From: Streptomyces sp. NBC_00448
GTDB lineage: Bacteria > Actinomycetota > Actinomycetes > Streptomycetales > Streptomycetaceae
DNA length: 64,000 bases
Assembly: GCF_036014115.1 (NCBI RefSeq)
Contig: NZ_CP107913.1
Span: 744,001-808,000 of the forward strand
Reading direction: 5' to 3'
In this document: positions 43,802 to 51,794 of the stretch, piece by piece
Position numbering within the stretch: the stretch's first letter is position 1
Layout of the letters: each line of letters starts with the position of its first letter
Program-made: the position numbers and the translations under genes
Notes under the pieces: generated by a model
Told to the model about the DNA's origin: nothing
What the model saw: only the letters and a program-made list of their open reading frames with translations
The model's database searches: none

Positions 43802-44284
43802 ATGGCACGTTCACCCGGCGCTGACCTCGCGCTGCTGCTTCTCGGCGGCTTCCAGTCGATGGTGGACGACGTGCACGGCGAACTGGCGCACCGCGGGCAC
43901 CCGGGCGTGCGCGCCTCGCACGAGTTCGCCCTGCGCGCCGTCGACGAGGGCGCCGACACGGCATCGGCACTCGGCCGCCGGCTCTCGGTCTCCAAGCAGG
44001 GCGCCGCCAGGACGATCGGCGCGCTGGAGAAGCTCGGATACCTCGCGCGCGAGCCCGACCCGAGCGACGGCCGCCTCAAACGGCTGCGGGTCACCGACCG
44101 CGGCCACGCCATGATGACGCTCGGCGCCTCGCTCTTCGACGAGGTGCGCGAACGCTGGGCGGCGCAGCTGGGGCCCGGGCAACTGGAGCTCCTCGAAGCG
44201 CACTTGGCCCGGGTAGTCGCGGGCCGGCCGTCGAGCGTCGAGGCCGCGGCACGGCTCAACGACGATCTCGGCGAGGTCACTTGA
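43802..44284 (+). CDS. MarR-family transcriptional regulator
   Basis: A 160-aa winged-helix regulator. The recognition region is ASALGRRLSVSKQGAARTIGAL and the wing is REPDPSDGRLKRLRVTDRG. The ATG at 43802 is used; other starts further up would overlap the operators. No strong ribosome site is seen and the message may be almost leaderless. It most likely represses itself and the divergent epoxide hydrolase-like gene through the twin palindromes. Confidence 0.9.
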   Translation: MARSPGADLALLLLGGFQSMVDDVHGELAHRGHPGVRASHEFALRAVDEGADTASALGRRLSVSKQGAARTIGALEKLGYLAREPDPSDGRLKRLRVTDRGHAMMTLGASLFDEVRERWAAQLGPGQLELLEAHLARVVAGRPSSVEAAARLNDDLGEVT

Positions 44285-44422
44285 GGAGCGCCTGAGGACG
44301 GCCGATCGCCGGACGGCATCGACCGACGGACGGCGCCGGCCGCCGACGGGACGGGAAGCGCCGGCGCCCCGCGCGGCCGTCACCCGCAGGGGGCCCGACT
44401 CGCGTGGGTGGAAGGGTGACTC

Positions 44423-44455
44423 CCCCGGCGTGCCGCGCACCGCGGCACGCCGGGG
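44423..44455 (-). terminator. hairpin terminator after the phosphodiesterase fusion gene
   Basis: CCCCGGCGTGCCGC (44423-44436) and GCGGCACGCCGGGG (44442-44455) form a perfect 14-bp stem with a 5-nt loop, 9 nt past the stop. Confidence 0.85.
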
Positions 44456-44464
44456 AGCCGGTGC

Positions 44465-47400
44465 TCAGCCGAGCGTGACCGTCGAGGAGGCGGTCAGACC
44501 GCCCGAGGCCACCGTGATGGTGACCTTGCCGGCGCGCACCGCGCTGAGCGTCGCCGACGACAGGTCGAGCACCGCGACGGTCCCCGCGCGCCGCCGGGCG
44601 GCCTTCGCGTCGGCCGCGAAACCGGCGATCACCAGCCCGCGGCTGCCGCTCCAGGTGACGCTGGCGGGGAAGCGCAGCGGGAACCGCAGGCCGAACTCGC
44701 TGGTGATGCCGGTCGCGGCGAGCACCGCCGAGTCGCCCACCGCGATCCGCGGCGGCGCGGACAGCTCGATGCCGTCGATCAGCGGCCTGCTCTCGGCCCG
44801 CAGCCACTCGCGGGTCTCCGGGCTGGGCTGCCCGGCTCGTACCCGGGCGGGTCTCGGGTCGACGCCGATGTGCATCCAGCCGAAGAACCCGCCCTGGTCG
44901 GGCGAGCTGTACGGGGTCTTGCCGACCGCCGGGGTGGTGACTTCGAGCACCCCGTCGGTGCGGGTGACCGCCGCGGTGTGCGCGTGGCCGGTGAACAGGG
45001 CGACCGGCTTGCCCGACCGCTCGCGGAAGTCCGCGAGCCAGCGCTGCAGCAGGTCGGCCTCCAACTGGTCGGACAGCTGCGAGGCGCCGGCCCCCGACGG
45101 GTCCTTGAGCGGGTGGTGGAAGGAGAGCACGACGCTCCTGACCGACGGGTCCTTCGCGGCCTTCGCCAACTCGTCCTGCAGCAGCGGCACCTGGTCCCAG
45201 TCGGAGGTGCGCATGTCGCCGGTGTGTGAGTCCAGCAGGATGAAGCGGGTGCCCTTGTGGTCCATGACCTGCCGGTTGGGCCGGCCGGTCACGGACAGGA
45301 AGGCGTCCAGGCCGCCGGTCGCCGACAGGCCGGCCTCGTGGTTGCCGGGGGTCCAGTACACCGGGAGGTTGCCGGGCACGTGGTCCTTCAGCAGCCCGAC
45401 GGCGAGTTCGAAGTCGGCCACGTTGTTGTCGTCGACGAAGTCACCGTTGATCAGGATGAAGTCCGGCTTGCTCGCCACGACCTGACCCAGGGCGGCGACC
45501 GCCTGCCGCCCGGAGAACGAGTCGAGCCCGGCCGCCGCGCTGATGTGCAGGTCGGACAGGATCGCGAAGGTCCAGCGACGGTCCGGCAGCCCGCCCTGCT
45601 CGACCACGTACGGGTCGGGCCGGGGCGGGTCCGTCCGGTCCGGCTGCTGCCCGATCTGGGCGTCCAGCACGTCGAAGTCGAGTTGGCCGGCGTTCTTGTT
45701 GGTCTGCAGCGTCTCGGCGAGGTAGAGCCGCTGCAGGGTGACGGGGTCGGAGAAGCCGTCGGGCATGTCGCCGGTCACCAGCCGCCAGCCGGTCCAGTCG
45801 ACGGTGGTGGCGAAGGTGAAGGGCACGTTCGTGGTGCCCTGCGAGGTGATCATCGCCCGCAGCCAGTGGTTCTGGCCGTCGCCGTTCACCCACAGCGCGA
45901 GCTTCTTGGTGCCCGCGGGCAGCGTGAGCGGGCCGTCGCCGGCCACCGCGTACGCCGCCGAGGTGCCGCTCTGGCCGGTGAAGTCGTAGGTCAGCCGCAG
46001 CGCGTGGTTGCCGGCCGCGGCTCCGGGGCGGTCGGGGGCGGCGACGGTGGAGACCGACGCCGTGCCGCGCGCCGCGGTCGCAGTCCACGCCTCGCCCGGC
46101 TCGAACTCCGCCAGCGACACGTTGACCAGACCGACGGTGACGGGCAGTTTCGCGGTGACGCCCTGCACGGTGGCGGTGAGCGTGGTGGACGTGCCTGCCG
46201 CGTCCTTGCTGCCGGTGATGTCGAGGCCGCCGCCCGCGCCTGCCGCCACGGTGAGCAGGCTCCGGTCGTAGTCGAAGGTCGCGTCCCGGGGCGCCACCGG
46301 CGCGTCGAAGCCGTCCGCGTCCACGCCGGTGAGCTGCACGTTCACCGTCGCACCGGCGTCGAGGGTGACGCTGCTGCGGCTGAACGCCAGCCGGTGCAGC
46401 TCGCCGACCACCCGCAGCTCCACCTCGCCCTCGGCGGAGCCGGAGCGGGCCCGCAGCACCCCGGCGCCGGGCTGCCGGGCGCGGAAGACCCCGTCGTCCG
46501 CCTTGCCCAGCGAACCCGGTTGCGCGCTCCAGGACACCCGGTGCGCGTCGGCCGCGGCCGGCGCCCAGCTCTCGTCGTAGCCGGCGACGGCGACGTCCAG
46601 GGTCAGGCCCGGCACCACCCGGTCGGCCTGCGGACGCACGTCCAGCCCCCGCAGCCGACCCGAACCCTTGCGGCCGAACAGGCCGACGCCGTCGGGCACC
46701 GGCCGCTCGCTGCCGTCCGACGGGGTGTTGACGACGCTGACGGTGCCGTCGCCGGGGCGGCGGGCGACCAGTTCGGTGGAGCCGCCGCCGTCCAACATGA
46801 ACGCCTCGTGGGCGCCGAGCCGTACCATCAGCGCGGCCATGTCATCGAAGCTGAGCCCGGCGGAGAAGTTGGCGGAGCCGTCGACGGCGACCAGCAGCAG
46901 CCGGTGGCCGCCTTCCGGCCAGCCGGCGGCCGTACGCGGCTTGGCCTCGTCGTTGCCGGTGCTCGGCGGGAAGTCGACCGGCTTGCCGCCGGTGGCCAGC
47001 ACCGCCCCGCTGCCCAGCGCCATGTGCAGCGCGCCGGGCGCGTCGCTCTGCGGCGCGAACGCCACGTCGACGGAGTCCCCGATCCCGGTCGCGGCGAGCG
47101 CGGTGGCCGCGGCGCCGCGGCCGAGCACGATCAGCCCGCCGTCCGGCACCGCCGTCGCGGTGATCTGCGGGTGGACCGCGGTCACCTTGCCGCCGGCCAC
47201 CACGAGTTCGGTGTACGGACCGGCGCCCTGGATCAGGGTGCGGTCCGCGGTCCCCCACAGCGGGGTGAACACGCAGATGCCGTCGGCGGGCACGCCCGCG
47301 GAGTTCAGCGCCGCCAGCGGGCGCCGGACGCCGGCCACCGTGGCGGTGCCGGTGATCATCAGGTCGGCGAGCCGCGCGACCCGGTCGGCGCCGACGGTGG

Positions 47401-47935
47401 CGACCGTCGACGCCTGCGAAGTACCCTTGCGCAGCTGCCCGTTCTGGATCTCCGGGCCCTCGGCCGCGTAGGTCTCGGTGATGTCGAAGTAGTCGCCGTT
47501 GACCGCGGCGACGGCGTGCTGCGCGTCGGTCGCCTGGGCCAGCGGGCGCGCCTGGCTCACCTCGCCCGCGATCAGGTCCACGCCGACGGACGCCTCGCCC
47601 AGGTCGGCGTTGAGCACGTGCACCCGCAGCCAGCCGGTACGGCCGAAGGTGTCGAAGGAGGTGAGTACGATCCCGGGAGCGACCGGGCGGTCCACCCGGT
47701 CGCTCACGACCGACTCCCCGTCCACCGTCAACTGGTACGTGGGTGCTTTGAACTTCGTGAGGTCCGCGGCCGGGGCCGGGGGGCCGGGCACCGTCCCGAC
47801 CGGCCCGCCACCTGTCCGCCGCCCGGAGTCGGCGACCGCCGTGCCGCCGGTCGCGGCGAGCCCGGCGGCCACCGCGCCCACGATGAGTCCGCGGCGAGTG
47901 ATGTCCGCCGTCAAGCCATTGCGCTGGTTGTCCAT
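44465..47935 (-). CDS. Tat-exported phosphodiester glycosidase / metallophosphoesterase fusion
   Basis: A 1156-aa exported protein. A twin-arginine signal (ITRRGLIVGAVAAGLAA) starts near residue 11. Residues about 65-430 match the NAGPA phosphodiester-glycosidase domain (AAVNGDYFDI; FMLDGGGSTELVARRPGDG). A stretch of Ig-like and galactose-binding-like domains follows (about 430-800). Residues about 815-1060 form a calcineurin-like phosphoesterase with ILSDLHIS, LINGDFVDD, TPGNHEAG, SFHHPL and GHAHTAA metal ligands, and a C-terminal Ig-like tail ends the chain. The ATG at 47935 is used rather than an upstream GTG-type start. It may release phosphate and sugar from exopolymers such as teichoic acid-like glycans (inference). 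Confidence 0.88.
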   Translation of the reverse strand: MDNQRNGLTADITRRGLIVGAVAAGLAATGGTAVADSGRRTGGGPVGTVPGPPAPAADLTKFKAPTYQLTVDGESVVSDRVDRPVAPGIVLTSFDTFGRTGWLRVHVLNADLGEASVGVDLIAGEVSQARPLAQATDAQHAVAAVNGDYFDITETYAAEGPEIQNGQLRKGTSQASTVATVGADRVARLADLMITGTATVAGVRRPLAALNSAGVPADGICVFTPLWGTADRTLIQGAGPYTELVVAGGKVTAVHPQITATAVPDGGLIVLGRGAAATALAATGIGDSVDVAFAPQSDAPGALHMALGSGAVLATGGKPVDFPPSTGNDEAKPRTAAGWPEGGHRLLLVAVDGSANFSAGLSFDDMAALMVRLGAHEAFMLDGGGSTELVARRPGDGTVSVVNTPSDGSERPVPDGVGLFGRKGSGRLRGLDVRPQADRVVPGLTLDVAVAGYDESWAPAAADAHRVSWSAQPGSLGKADDGVFRARQPGAGVLRARSGSAEGEVELRVVGELHRLAFSRSSVTLDAGATVNVQLTGVDADGFDAPVAPRDATFDYDRSLLTVAAGAGGGLDITGSKDAAGTSTTLTATVQGVTAKLPVTVGLVNVSLAEFEPGEAWTATAARGTASVSTVAAPDRPGAAAGNHALRLTYDFTGQSGTSAAYAVAGDGPLTLPAGTKKLALWVNGDGQNHWLRAMITSQGTTNVPFTFATTVDWTGWRLVTGDMPDGFSDPVTLQRLYLAETLQTNKNAGQLDFDVLDAQIGQQPDRTDPPRPDPYVVEQGGLPDRRWTFAILSDLHISAAAGLDSFSGRQAVAALGQVVASKPDFILINGDFVDDNNVADFELAVGLLKDHVPGNLPVYWTPGNHEAGLSATGGLDAFLSVTGRPNRQVMDHKGTRFILLDSHTGDMRTSDWDQVPLLQDELAKAAKDPSVRSVVLSFHHPLKDPSGAGASQLSDQLEADLLQRWLADFRERSGKPVALFTGHAHTAAVTRTDGVLEVTTPAVGKTPYSSPDQGGFFGWMHIGVDPRPARVRAGQPSPETREWLRAESRPLIDGIELSAPPRIAVGDSAVLAATGITSEFGLRFPLRFPASVTWSGSRGLVIAGFAADAKAARRRAGTVAVLDLSSATLSAVRAGKVTITVASGGLTASSTVTLG

Positions 47936-48118
47936 GGCGGGTGACGGTAACGGCTCCGACCGACGCCCAGGTGAACCCCAGGTGAGCCGGGCCGTCCGGC
48001 GACCGCCCGTCACCCGCCGGCCCCCACGTGCCCGCCCGGCCGCCCCCCACGACGGCGAGTACCGAAGCGGCGCGTTCGGGGCGTGCGGTCTGCCGGCCCG
48101 TCCAACTCACCCACAACG

Positions 48119-48736
48119 TCAGCCGGGCAGGCCGGCGCTGGTCAGCCAGATGTGCGCGCAGGTCGCGGATGCCTCGCCCAACGCCCCGCGGGACTCCTGC
48201 GAGGCGTGGTAGAAGGTCCGCTCGATCATCCAGCACAGGGCGCGCGCCATCGCCGGTGCCTGTTCCGGTCCGCTGCCGGCCTGGACGCCGGCGCGTTCCA
48301 GGACCGCGGTGATGGCCGCGATGAACAAGTCGGCGGTACGGCTCCACAGTTCGCCGATCTCCGGGACGGTCAGCGACAGGTCGATCGCCGTGCGCATCAC
48401 CAGGCCGTGCTCGTTCCACAGCTCGACGGTGCGCCGCATGGCCGCGTCGACGGCCCGGCGCGGGTCGTCGGCCTTCGCGGTGGCCCGGGAGCGTTCCCAC
48501 AGGTGCTCCACGGTCCGGGCCACCAGCGCGGTGACCACTTCCTGCTTGGAGCCGAAGTAGAAGTACAGGGCGCCGCGGGTGATCCCGGCCCCCTGGGCGA
48601 TGTCGCCGACGGTCATGGCGTCGTAGCCCTTGCTCGCCAGCAGCGCCTCGCAGGTGTCCAGGATGGCCCGCTCCCGCAGGTCGCCCTTGCGTTCGGCGGT
48701 GCGCCGGCCGCGCGCGGGGTCGTGCCCGGGCGTCAC
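48119..48736 (-). CDS. TetR-family transcriptional regulator
   Basis: A 205-aa repressor. The HTH spans residues about 20-65 (ILDTCEALLASKGYDAMTVGDIAQGAGITRGALYFYF in sections), followed by a helical ligand domain. The GTG start overlaps the SDR stop (GTGA), so the genes form one operon, SDR first. A TATCG-C-CGATA palindrome upstream of the SDR gene is a likely autoregulatory operator. Confidence 0.92.
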   Translation of the reverse strand: MTPGHDPARGRRTAERKGDLRERAILDTCEALLASKGYDAMTVGDIAQGAGITRGALYFYFGSKQEVVTALVARTVEHLWERSRATAKADDPRRAVDAAMRRTVELWNEHGLVMRTAIDLSLTVPEIGELWSRTADLFIAAITAVLERAGVQAGSGPEQAPAMARALCWMIERTFYHASQESRGALGEASATCAHIWLTSAGLPG

Positions 48737-49581
48737 AGCTGAGCGCCCTCGGCGAAGTCGGTCGTACGGGAGAGGGTCTCCCAGGTACGGATGTCCTCGT
48801 CCACGGCCGTGCGCGCGGCGGCCACCAGGCGCAGCGCGTCCGAGCCCAGCACGAGGTGGGCCGGCGGGTGCTCCACCGACGTGATGTGCACGACGGCGTC
48901 CCCGGCCTTGGCCGGATCGCCCAGCTGGTTCCCGCTGGCCTTCTGCCGTGCCGCGCGGATGGGGGCGAACAGTTCGTCGTAGTCCTCGATGGAGCGCGCG
49001 ACGCGGGTCATGGAGCGCCCGGCCCAGTCGGTGCGGAAGGAGCCGGGCTCGATCGCCGTCACGTGGATGCCGAACTGTGCGACCTCCTTGCCCAGTGCTT
49101 CGAGGATGCCCTCCAGGGCGAACTTGCTGCCGCAGTAGGCGGACATGCCGGGCACCGCCATCAGCCCGCCCATGGAGGTGACGGCCATCAGGTGCCCGCG
49201 GCGGCGCCGGCGCATGTGGGGCAGCGCCGCCCGCAAGGTGGCCACCGCTCCGAACACGTTGACCTCGAACTGCCGCCGCACCTCGGGCAGCGGGGTCTCC
49301 TCCAAGGTGCCCTCCAGGCCGTATCCGGCGTTGGCGATGACGACGTCCAGGGGGCCGACGGCCTGCTCCACCTCCGTGATGACACGCGGGACGGCCTCGT
49401 CGTCCGTCACGTCCAGGACGCGGCCGTGCGCGCGCTCGGGGTCGAGTGCTTCGAAAGCCCGCAGGTCCTGCTCCGAGCGGACCGTGCCGACGACGGTGTG
49501 CCCGGCGGCCAGGGCGGCCTGGGCGAAGAACCGCCCGAGGCCCGTACTGACGCCGGTGATGAGCCAGTTCCGCTGCTGCAT
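48733..49581 (-). CDS. short-chain dehydrogenase/reductase
   Basis: A 282-aa classical SDR. The cofactor loop is TGVSTGLG (residues 9-16), the NNAG-like motif reads IANAGYG near 83-88, and the catalytic residues are Ser136, Tyr149 and Lys153 (YCGSK). The C-terminus (TSVEHPPAHLVLGSDALRLV) fits the retinol-dehydrogenase-like/oxidoreductase group common beside TetR regulators. It reduces or oxidises an unknown carbonyl compound. First gene of the operon with TetR. Confidence 0.93.
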   Translation of the reverse strand: MQQRNWLITGVSTGLGRFFAQAALAAGHTVVGTVRSEQDLRAFEALDPERAHGRVLDVTDDEAVPRVITEVEQAVGPLDVVIANAGYGLEGTLEETPLPEVRRQFEVNVFGAVATLRAALPHMRRRRRGHLMAVTSMGGLMAVPGMSAYCGSKFALEGILEALGKEVAQFGIHVTAIEPGSFRTDWAGRSMTRVARSIEDYDELFAPIRAARQKASGNQLGDPAKAGDAVVHITSVEHPPAHLVLGSDALRLVAAARTAVDEDIRTWETLSRTTDFAEGAQL

Positions 49582-49652
49582 CGCTTCTCCAGGAAGGGTT
49601 CGCGGGGAGCCGGATCGCCCTCCACCCCAAAAGTCTACACTCCGTCGATTTT

Positions 49653-49663
49653 TATCGCCGATA
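49653..49663. promoter_or_regulatory. TetR operator candidate
   Basis: TATCGCCGATA is a perfect 11-bp palindrome in the AT-rich patch 72 nt upstream of the SDR start; CGATTTTTATCG overlaps it. It lies in the 380-bp divergent gap 49582-49961, which has no gene. Confidence 0.5.
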
Positions 49664-49861
49664 CGTTGATTCTGGCGGGCCCGGCGCGTCTGGTGGGTCC
49701 GGCGGCCCGGCCGGGTTCAGCGCGCTGCCGCAGGTCGGCCATCATCGGGTCGGCGAACGTGCGCGACTCCGCACCGCGGGCGCCCACTCCCACGCCGACG
49801 CCCGGCCGGCCCGCTCCGGCCGCGCGAACCACGTGCCGTTTTCCCGGTGCGGAAAATCCCT

Positions 49862-49875
49862 GTTCACCCGTGAAC
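49862..49875. promoter_or_regulatory. palindrome upstream of the 586-aa protein gene
   Basis: GTTCACCCGTGAAC is a perfect inverted repeat (6-bp arms, CC centre) about 90 nt before the ATG of the next plus-strand gene. Possible operator; the regulator is unknown. Confidence 0.4.
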
Positions 49876-49961
49876 GCACGCGCCCATCCTCGTGCACACA
49901 ACGGGGCGCACGACCGCGGGAAACGCGCGGCGGCGGACGACGAGCACACGGGGGCACGGCC

Positions 49962-51722
49962 ATGGGCCACCAAGATCCGGACGGGGACTTCAGCGGGCTC
50001 GACCCCGCGCGACTGTGGGACCTGATCAACTCGATCGACCGCCGTACGGCCGCCGGCGGCCACACCAGCGCGCAGCCGCTGGTGGACAAGTGGATGACGA
50101 CGGCGCGGGGCATGAGCCTCGACACGTCCCGACTGACCGCGATCAACCGCCATCTGTCCTGGGCCCGGGGGCAGTTGCCGATGCTGCGGCGCCGGCACAG
50201 CCTGGCCGCGGATGCCGCCAGGCAGGCGAAGGAACTGGGCGGCGGGAAGGGGCTGGCGGCGACCGCCGCCGGCGCCGACCTCGACGGGTTCGCCACGCAG
50301 GCCGCGGCGGTGAACGCGGCGAGGAAGGACGCCAAGGCGTACAAGGACGGGAAGATCAGCGCCGCGCGGTACCTCGAACTCGTGCGGGCACACGACACGG
50401 ACCCGGACTACTGCAAAGCCGCGTTGGACGCGCTCGGCACGAAGGCCGCCATGAAACTCGTCACCGATGACCACCTCTACGAAGAGGGCAACCCCGACGC
50501 CGGGCAGGCCCTGATGGCCGACTTCCTGGCCACCGCCCTGCGCGGCGGCGCGTCGCTGAAGAACGAGCTCGGCGCGATTCCGTCCGAGCTGGCGCCGCTG
50601 CTCCGCTTCGCGAACTTCCCGCCCGCGGTGCTGGTCAGCCTCGGCGACGACGCGCTGAGCGACAACTCCGGGCAACTGGGCAGGTACGTGTGGCCCGCGC
50701 TCGCCGCCGACCCCGTCGCGGCCACCGCGTTCGTGCACGACCACGCCAAGGAACTGCCCGGGCTCATCGGGCCGAGCGGCCAGGGCAACGCCACCATCAA
50801 CCCGGCGGAGTCCAAGGCGTTCGCCGCGGTGCTGCGCGCCGGCACGCTGCCCGCGCCCGGCGTGGACCCGAAGACCTCCGCGGCCAACACCACGGCGTTC
50901 GTCACCTACTACGCCCGTCACCCCGACGCCCACCCGTCATCGGAGTACTGCGCGGTCTACGCCGACATCATCGAGGCGTACTGGCCGGACCTCCAGGCGA
51001 GCCTGACCGACCCGGCGCCGGTCCAGGGCCCGGGGCACGTCGACGCCGACGGTGCCGCGTGGGCGGCGTTCATCGACCAGGCCATGCAGGACGGCACCTC
51101 CGCCGGACGGGTGCTCGCGTTCGGCCGCAAGCAGGCGCAGGAGATGGCCGACAACGACCCGGACAACCCGATCCACGAGAACGGCGCCGGCACCATCGAC
51201 GGCGTCTTCGACTACGAAGCCCGGGCGGTCAGCAAACAGCTGTCCGCCGACACGGCGGCGAAGCAGAAGGCGTGGGCGGATCACCTGTCCGACGCCTTCG
51301 CCTTCGCCGTGCACACCGGAGTCGACGTCGCGCTGGACCCCGGCGAGGCGGCCGCCACGATCGGCAAGGCGGCGCTGAGCAAGGGCGAGGACGAACTCAT
51401 CAAACTGATCACGACCACGGGCAAGCACGCGGACATCGGCTCGCCGCCGACGAGCACCACCTGGCAGGACGACTGGCAGGACGCCGCCCACCACGCCTAC
51501 GTGGACAACCCCCACGTCGGCGACCCCCGGAAGTACGCGAACGAGTACAGCCACGGCAAGCCGTTCCTCACCGGCGACGGCCACCTCGTCGCGAACGCCA
51601 CCGCCGGACAGCGGCGCGCCTACAACGAGTGGCTCAAGGACCCCGCGACCGCGAAGGCGTCGGTGGAGAACTTCAACACCCGCGACCGGGCCGATCTCCG
51701 CGGTCTCACCGGCAACGGCTGA
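49962..51722 (+). CDS. 586-aa actinobacterial protein, DUF6571-like (tentative)
   Basis: A soluble, mostly helical protein without signal peptide or membrane span. The N-terminus (FSGLDPARLWDLINSIDRR, then LDTSRLTAINRHLSWARGQL and PMLRRRHSLAA) recalls the DUF6571-like proteins that lie near type VII secretion substrates in Streptomyces. The middle has LRFANFPPAVLVSLGDDAL and a C-terminal half with an ILxR-like charge pattern (HENGAGTIDGVFDYEARAVSKQLS). The end (YNEWLKDPATAKASVENFNTRDR) looks like a small folded domain, not a known toxin. No immunity-like gene follows. Function unknown; the family name is from memory and should be taken as tentative. Confidence 0.55.
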   Translation: MGHQDPDGDFSGLDPARLWDLINSIDRRTAAGGHTSAQPLVDKWMTTARGMSLDTSRLTAINRHLSWARGQLPMLRRRHSLAADAARQAKELGGGKGLAATAAGADLDGFATQAAAVNAARKDAKAYKDGKISAARYLELVRAHDTDPDYCKAALDALGTKAAMKLVTDDHLYEEGNPDAGQALMADFLATALRGGASLKNELGAIPSELAPLLRFANFPPAVLVSLGDDALSDNSGQLGRYVWPALAADPVAATAFVHDHAKELPGLIGPSGQGNATINPAESKAFAAVLRAGTLPAPGVDPKTSAANTTAFVTYYARHPDAHPSSEYCAVYADIIEAYWPDLQASLTDPAPVQGPGHVDADGAAWAAFIDQAMQDGTSAGRVLAFGRKQAQEMADNDPDNPIHENGAGTIDGVFDYEARAVSKQLSADTAAKQKAWADHLSDAFAFAVHTGVDVALDPGEAAATIGKAALSKGEDELIKLITTTGKHADIGSPPTSTTWQDDWQDAAHHAYVDNPHVGDPRKYANEYSHGKPFLTGDGHLVANATAGQRRAYNEWLKDPATAKASVENFNTRDRADLRGLTGNG

Positions 51723-51740
51723 CGCGCCGGGGGCGCCGAA

Positions 51741-51778
51741 CCGGTGGTGCGGAGGGCCTGTCGCCTCCGCACCACCGG
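51741..51778. terminator. bidirectional hairpin terminator
   Basis: CCGGTGGTGCGGAGG (51741-51755) and CCTCCGCACCACCGG (51764-51778) form a perfect 15-bp stem with an 8-nt loop between convergent genes. Confidence 0.88.
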
Positions 51779-51794
51779 GGTCGGCCGGAGCGGG

